A stretch of DNA of 9,623 nt from assembly GCA_023144145.1 (NCBI GenBank), contig JAGLGG010000100.1:1-9623 (forward strand), written 5' to 3'. The notes beneath the pieces were generated by a model. The model was not told where the DNA came from. It ran no database searches and saw nothing but the letters and a program-made list of their open reading frames with translations. The stretch is from Anaerolineales bacterium. Its GTDB lineage: Bacteria; Chloroflexota; Anaerolineae; Anaerolineales; E44-bin32. The position numbers and the translations under genes were made by a program. Of the stretch, positions 5,756-9,623 are shown one piece after another. Within the stretch, counting starts at the first letter, position 1. Every line of letters begins with the position of its first letter.

Positions 5756-5770
5756 CCCGCTGGGGCGTCT
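5750..5770. repeat. GC-rich perfect hairpin after the MoxR remnant
   Basis: AGACGCCCC (5750-5758) and GGGGCGTCT (5762-5770) form a 9-bp perfect stem with a GCT loop. It sits 20 nt after the stop of the truncated ATPase frame. No T-run follows on either strand, so it is at best an atypical terminator; it may be the point where the rest of the ATPase gene was lost. It resembles in size and composition the hairpin at 2694-2711. Confidence 0.6.
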
Positions 5771-5876
5771 AACTCTGGGTCGTCAGATAGATCAGCCAAC
5801 CGCCTGGAGAGAAAAAGGGTACAACACATCACACTGATATTGGTTGCCCTCCTGTCCCTTACAATCCCCTTTCTAT

Positions 5877-5905
5877 TTCATCAATCCTATTCCAAACAAT
5901 ATAAT
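5877..5905 (+). promoter_or_regulatory. Possible promoter for the small membrane protein gene
   Basis: A perfect TATAAT (5900-5905) has a poor -35 candidate TTCATC (5877-5882) at 17-nt spacing. It would start transcription near 5912, about 50 nt before the ATG at 5964. The AT-rich context makes a chance match possible. Nothing else is supported between the hairpin at 5770 and 5963. Confidence 0.3.
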
Positions 5906-5963
5906 AATCCTCTTGCACAAGTTGTCAATTTGGTACGCGTGTCAGTAGTTTGGAGTGTTGGTT

Positions 5964-6185
5964 ATGTCACTAGTAGATGGTTTTGGAATATTCTTGAGTG
6001 CGGTGATGGCAGGGGGTTTTCTCTGGGCCTTGGTCGACTTGCTCGTAAAAATTCGTCGACAACCAAAGAAAACTGGGCCAATCGATTTGACCAGGCTGTC
6101 ATCCTATCCGCTCGTCCCTGAAATGATCAAGCAAGAAAAACCTCGAAAGCGATCCTATCCGAAGGAACTCATCGAATATAAATAG
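5964..6185 (+). CDS. Small single-pass membrane protein, unknown function
   Basis: A 73-residue protein that I do not recognise. It has one membrane segment (about residues 5-29, from DGFGIFLSAVMAGGFLWALV), followed at once by a basic stretch (KIRRQPKK) and a Lys/Arg/Pro-rich tail ending ELIEYK, so the tail is probably cytoplasmic. The ATG at 5964 is chosen because GGAG (5952-5955) lies 8 nt upstream; a GTG at 5955 in the same frame overlaps that site. It is the only apparently intact plus-strand gene, lies between two truncated genes, and its TAG abuts the stop of the convergent OsmC remnant with no spacer. Confidence 0.5.
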   Translation: MSLVDGFGIFLSAVMAGGFLWALVDLLVKIRRQPKKTGPIDLTRLSSYPLVPEMIKQEKPRKRSYPKELIEYK

Positions 6186-6476
6186 TTATCGAACTTCGAT
6201 TACAACTTCCATTGGAACAGCTCTCCGAACCGAATCATTCACGGGTGACAAACGATACACGTTCTCCGCGATAGCTCTCAATTTTTCATGATCTGCATCA
6301 TTTGATGACAACAGAATTTTCACGCTCGTGCTCAGCCACCCCGGTGGGATATCCGGATTCATCCCCAGATAACCTCTCTCATCCGATTCGCTCTCAACAT
6401 GAACCTCCAACTCGGTCAATATCGTTTTCTTGCGCCCAATCTTAAGATCGCAACCTCTTATCAATTTCCTTGCCAA
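6186..6476 (-). pseudogene. OsmC-family protein, C-terminal half only
   Basis: A 96-codon open frame. Residues from about 18 onward match the C-terminal half of OsmC/Ohr-like proteins: LTELEVHVE, then RGYLGMNPDIPPGW, VKILLSSNDADHEKLRAIAE, SPVNDSV and a final PMEVVIEV strand. Complete family members are about 130-150 residues and need the N-terminal strands plus a reactive Cys on the central helix; both are missing. The first dozen codons are only the other reading frame of the decarboxylase gene end, and the only common start codons are TTGs without a good ribosome site. The homologous part begins within roughly 20 nt of the decarboxylase stop at 6442, as if a deletion had joined the two. A short translated product is possible; peroxidase function is unlikely. 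Confidence 0.65.
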
Positions 6477-7956
6477 TCCGGGTGATTATTCCTGGTAATG
6501 CCTCAATATCCTCCAATGATGTTCTGAAATTTACGATGCAACTGCGAAGTAGATACTTATCCCCTAACACCGCGTTGGAGAGGTATGCTTCCCCCCCATC
6601 TTGAAGCTCGGTTAGCAGTTCGGAGTTTAACTGATTTAGGTACGCTTCCCTCTCGTCATTCTGGAGATTTAGATCTGAAGGAACGTATCGGAATGTCGTA
6701 ATGCTAAGACTGCAAGTATATGCTTCTAGATCCTTTGCCTCTTCAACCAGTTGATTCAGAATCTGGGCTAGACGGATATCCGCAGCGATCATTCGTATGT
6801 ATCCCTCTCTCCCGGCCTGCCGTAATCCCATCCAAACTTTTAACGCTCGGAATCCCCGGGAATTTTGTGGGCCAATTTCATAGTAGTTCAGCGGGAGGCC
6901 TTCACCGGATGCATCAAATTTATAATAGCTTGGGTGATAACTGAATGTGTCGACCATAGCTTGTGGATCACGCACCAATATGCAGCCAGCCTCAAGTGCC
7001 GAATAGAGCCATTTATGGGGATCTATCGCAACCGAATCAGCTTCTCGCAATCCTAAAAGATCTTGGGGCGCATCCGGTAGAGCTGCAGCAAATCCTCCAT
7101 ATGCCGCATCAACGTGGAACCATAGATCGTGTTCACGGCAAATTTCTGCCAGGCGCGGGAGATCATCAATCGAACCCAATGCAGTCGAACCAGCAGTTCC
7201 GACGACAAGAAATGGCACATCCCCGTTCTCTTTGTCTTGCTCAATGGTCTTTTCCAAGATTTCCGTGTCCATCTTGAGCTGATCTGTCATAGGGATCCAG
7301 CGAATGGAATCTGTTCCCAAACCATATTGATCCGTAGCCTTTTGAATCCAAGTATGGGTTTCAGAAGAGCAATACACTCGGAGTGATTGGCTACTACTTC
7401 CCGACATCCCACGCTGTCTTACTTCCCAATTGCTCTTTGCTCTGCGCGCAACGAGAAAGCCTATGAAATTTGCCGTGTTGCCACCGCTTCCTAAGATACC
7501 CCCACAATTTGAAGGGTAACCTAGTAATTCAGCAATCCAGCGGACTGTCTCGGCCTCAATCTCAGAGGCAATCGGACTGATAGTCCAGGCGCCTACATTT
7601 GGGTTCACTGTGCTGGCGAGCATATCAGCCAGCGCACCGATTGGCGCTGCCGAAGCCGTTATGTATCCCATAAACCGCGGGTGTCCGTTGAAGACGGAGT
7701 GGTCGAACAAAAGCTTGGTTGCGTCCTCAATTATGTATTCGGGCGATACCCCTATCTCAGGAAGTGAATTGGTGCCTAAGAGATCCCGAACCTCGTTCGG
7801 ACTCTCACCTGGGCTCACCCTCCGGTCTGGCAGTGAAATTAGAAAATCGGCAATTTCATCCACCAACTTGTGACCGATCGATCGGAATTCGTTCGCACTC
7901 ATCTCGAGTGGTGCTTTGCGGTCGCGTAGACCCAGTTCAGCTTTATCCAAATTCAT
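6442..7956 (-). CDS. PLP-dependent group II decarboxylase (aromatic-L-amino-acid decarboxylase type)
   Basis: A 504-residue cytoplasmic enzyme expected to decarboxylate an aromatic or related amino acid to its amine. It is full length for the group. The N-terminal substrate-side segment includes GHPRFMGYITASAAPIGALA (about 91-110) and the group-typical NPNVGAWTISPIASEIE (118-134). The PLP site shows GSGGNTAN (156-163), the ring-stacking His region SSETHTW (H201), HVDAAYGG (D283 pairs with the PLP nitrogen) and DPHKWL with Schiff-base Lys315. The C-terminal domain ends normally before the stop. The ATG at 7956 has AGGGTGAC directly upstream. Substrate choice (Trp, Phe, Tyr, DOPA, or another acid) cannot be read; similarity to glutamate decarboxylase is only at superfamily level. 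Confidence 0.93.
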   Translation of the reverse strand: MNLDKAELGLRDRKAPLEMSANEFRSIGHKLVDEIADFLISLPDRRVSPGESPNEVRDLLGTNSLPEIGVSPEYIIEDATKLLFDHSVFNGHPRFMGYITASAAPIGALADMLASTVNPNVGAWTISPIASEIEAETVRWIAELLGYPSNCGGILGSGGNTANFIGFLVARRAKSNWEVRQRGMSGSSSQSLRVYCSSETHTWIQKATDQYGLGTDSIRWIPMTDQLKMDTEILEKTIEQDKENGDVPFLVVGTAGSTALGSIDDLPRLAEICREHDLWFHVDAAYGGFAAALPDAPQDLLGLREADSVAIDPHKWLYSALEAGCILVRDPQAMVDTFSYHPSYYKFDASGEGLPLNYYEIGPQNSRGFRALKVWMGLRQAGREGYIRMIAADIRLAQILNQLVEEAKDLEAYTCSLSITTFRYVPSDLNLQNDEREAYLNQLNSELLTELQDGGEAYLSNAVLGDKYLLRSCIVNFRTSLEDIEALPGIITRIGKEIDKRLRS

Positions 7957-8046
7957 AATGTCACCCTAAGTATTTTCTACCGCTTGGTGCATCTTAGCAT
8001 ATGTGGTGTGAATATCCATCTCCCGTCTTGGGCTCCTGATCTTGCG

Positions 8047-8256
8047 CTATAGATCTTCCGCTTGATTCAACTCGGATTTAGCAGAATCATTACCATCCTT
8101 CAAGAGCATTGCTTCTGAAATCCATCGATGAGTCTGAGCAAGCAGGTGTTGCAGCTCTCCTCTTGAAGCTATTTTCTGAATGTCTTTCGCGTACAAATCG
8201 GTATTTAGTCTTGCAGGAGAAGATTGATCACTCAGAGCTATTCCAAGAGCAACCAA
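8047..8256 (-). CDS. Uncertain short ORF between DUF2877 and decarboxylase genes
   Basis: An open frame of about 69 codons ends at TAG 8049-8047 and extends upstream into the end of the DUF2877 gene in another frame. About 63 codons lie beyond the DUF2877 stop. The non-overlapping part predicts mostly amphipathic helix (for example IQKIASRGELQHLLAQTHRWISE in two parts around residues 30-52). No family is recognised. The only nearby starts are TTG at 8256 and a CTG, neither with a visible ribosome site, so it may be a coupled small gene, a gene remnant, or chance. The 90 bases from 7957 to 8046 contain no gene. Confidence 0.3.
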   Translation of the reverse strand: MVALGIALSDQSSPARLNTDLYAKDIQKIASRGELQHLLAQTHRWISEAMLLKDGNDSAKSELNQAEDL

Positions 8257-9203
8257 TTGAGAACAGTCACAAATCCAGTGAGAGAATCTGCACCTGAGGA
8301 ATGTCCCGTCTTTAAAATTCGTTGACAAGCCTTGGTTAGTTGACCAGATGAATTCCGCTCAATCGAAGAGACCAATTCGTGCCAGGTGATTGAGGCCTCA
8401 CCTCTAACCGCACTTCGCAAGAACGCCATGGAGAGGGCGTTCGTCCGCCCTTCAAGTCCAATCACAATATCTCTCAAGAAATCGGTAGATCGACCTTGAG
8501 GCTCCAGGAGATGATATCCGAGAAATGCGCCCATCATAAAATCATCTCCCAGAGGTGTCAGACCCGTTCCTAAACCCGCCAACCCATGAGCAGCCTGTAG
8601 AGATAATGCTGGATCTGCGCGCTTAATTCCCTGGCAGAAAGCTCGAGCTGGATTAATTACAGCAGAAAGGAGCTGACCGTCAATCGTTTTGTCCTGCAGA
8701 TCACATGGCTGTGTGTTGGAGGGGAGAAGATACTCCAAAATACCGGCGCAGCTCCCTGCTATCGAGCTCGCTTCCAAGATGGCGATGATTCTTGGTAGAT
8801 GTCGAGATATAGATGACAGGGTATCACTTGGATTATCAATCTTAATCTTCGGGTCCCAATGTGCGGCATCTGTGATCAGGATAATAAGACTACCCACCGA
8901 TAACAAATCTCCCTCAATTGAAACCACCGAACCCGAATCAATCCAATTCTGAAATCCTCCCTCTCCCCAACCCACAGCTGTTAACGGGTCAATCACTATC
9001 GCCAAAGGGGCAGGACCGATTTCTTCCGTTACCAATGAGAGAACCTCTTGTTTATCGTTTATTAGGTTGCATGCTTGTGGAAAGACATGAAGCACGCTAG
9101 ATTGGAATCCTTTATCGAGCCATCGCCAAGCAGGGTGGCTGATAAACCGTGCCTCGATGATCGATTCGCTCTTGAAACGGGATCTTGAGACCTGTTCACT
9201 CAC
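8238..9203 (-). CDS. DUF2877 / AllH-family protein
   Basis: A 321-residue protein with the three hallmark blocks of DUF2877: GLGTGLTPLGDDFMMG (210-225), TNALSMAFLRSAVRGEAS (254-271) and GHSSGADSLTGF (300-311). DUF2877 includes AllH, a subunit of oxamate carbamoyltransferase in allantoin-derived nitrogen use. Many members outside ureide clusters have no known role, and no AllF, AllG or carbamate kinase gene is visible here, so that reaction is not assigned. The GTG start at 9203 is the only usual start after the upstream TAA but has no clear ribosome site. The upstream NmrA-like gene ends 21 nt earlier in the same frame, which suggests cotranscription. Confidence 0.85.
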   Translation of the reverse strand: MSEQVSRSRFKSESIIEARFISHPAWRWLDKGFQSSVLHVFPQACNLINDKQEVLSLVTEEIGPAPLAIVIDPLTAVGWGEGGFQNWIDSGSVVSIEGDLLSVGSLIILITDAAHWDPKIKIDNPSDTLSSISRHLPRIIAILEASSIAGSCAGILEYLLPSNTQPCDLQDKTIDGQLLSAVINPARAFCQGIKRADPALSLQAAHGLAGLGTGLTPLGDDFMMGAFLGYHLLEPQGRSTDFLRDIVIGLEGRTNALSMAFLRSAVRGEASITWHELVSSIERNSSGQLTKACQRILKTGHSSGADSLTGFVTVLNWLLLE

Positions 9204-9224
9204 CTCGAAAAACTTGTCTTTCGA

Positions 9225-9623
9225 TTATGTTCGATTCAACCTCCGTCGTAAAAACGATCGGAAGCTTGTTGGTTCTCTTTCAAGAAGATGCTTGAGAACG
9301 ACAGGGCTTCCCCTAAAACCATACTCGGCGTAGTATTCAAACATCTTAACTAGTGATGAAAGTTGGTATTCGCCCAAACCGGATGCCTTCATCCGCGTTT
9401 TCCATCCCTCGAGTGTCTCCTCCAGGACAACCACATCATGTCCTAATTCAACAGACAAAGTTGCAGCCACTTCTGTCTGGCTGAGATTTTCGGGGCCGGC
9501 CAACTCATAAATCGCACCAACGTGCTCATCCCCTCCAAGGACAGTCGCAGCAGCTTGGGCAACATCAAGCAAGTCAACAACACACACACGCGTCTCAATT
9601 GGATAGGGGACCAAGAAAATGCC
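9225..9623 (-). CDS. NmrA-like / atypical SDR NAD(P)-binding protein, C-terminal part (runs off right edge)
   Basis: The last 132 codons of a gene whose start lies beyond the right edge; the frame is open to base 9623. The visible part begins GIFLVPYP and continues with VDLLDVAQAAATVL, YELAGPENLSQTEVA, then an Ser/Glu-rich helix and a final FRSFLRR. This is the C-terminal pattern of the NmrA/atypical short-chain dehydrogenase group (substrate-side lid after a VDVxDVA strand and a YELTGPE-type strand). The Rossmann GxxGxxG motif is outside the window. Such proteins are NAD(P)H-dependent reductases or NAD(P)-binding regulators; which applies cannot be decided. Confidence 0.85.
   Translation of the reverse strand, partial: GIFLVPYPIETRVCVVDLLDVAQAAATVLGGDEHVGAIYELAGPENLSQTEVAATLSVELGHDVVVLEETLEGWKTRMKASGLGEYQLSSLVKMFEYYAEYGFRGSPVVLKHLLEREPTSFRSFLRRRLNRT

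Noticed and set aside
5840..6121. A 93-codon plus-strand ORF with a hydrophobic start, overlapping the 73-residue gene in another frame
   Set aside because: It starts with TTG without a ribosome site and its second half is the shadow of the better-supported gene. The hydrophobic first 20 residues are curious and could be a remnant, but nothing is recognised.

Overview
The window is a gene-dense bacterial chromosomal segment with a base composition near 50% GC. It carries ordinary housekeeping and accessory enzymes and no rRNA, tRNA, CRISPR array or transposase. Several traits suggest an uncultured Chloroflexota, perhaps Anaerolineae: the family mix (MoxR-type and OsmC remnants, an AllH/DUF2877 protein, an ECF sigma factor paired with an alkyltransferase, a group II decarboxylase) and the degenerate heptanucleotide tandem repeats. 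This placement is an inference; no marker gene is present.

Right block (9623 to about 6190, minus strand): the 3' part of an NmrA-like/atypical SDR protein enters from the right edge. It is followed by a DUF2877/AllH-family protein, an uncertain short ORF, a full-length PLP-dependent aromatic-amino-acid-type decarboxylase, and the C-terminal half of an OsmC-family protein starting almost directly after the decarboxylase stop.

Central block (about 5309-6190): this is the odd part. It holds 7-bp-periodic tandem repeats with a 34-bp duplication, a good promoter and ribosome site serving a MoxR-type AAA ATPase fragment of only 48 codons that ends at a stop inside the Walker A motif, a GC-rich hairpin just after it, and a small single-pass membrane protein gene. 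The last gene converges on the OsmC remnant with no base between the stops. The block looks like a zone of gene decay or replacement.

Left block (5308 to 1, minus strand): first comes an apparent operon of a D-2-hydroxyacid dehydrogenase (probably leaderless), a HAD hydrolase and a metallo-beta-lactamase-fold hydrolase. Then comes an inverted-repeat-rich gap and a second unit: an ECF-type sigma factor translationally coupled to an O6-methylguanine-DNA methyltransferase with an unusual N-terminal extension, followed by an EamA-type exporter. At the left edge a 66-residue single-pass membrane protein overlaps the start of a lipoprotein gene that leaves the window.

The most interesting candidate system is the sigma factor and alkyltransferase pair. 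The alkyltransferase sits where an anti-sigma factor is normally found and carries about 60 extra N-terminal residues, so it could couple DNA alkylation to sigma-factor activity. That coupling is hypothesis; the gene arrangement and the extension are directly visible.
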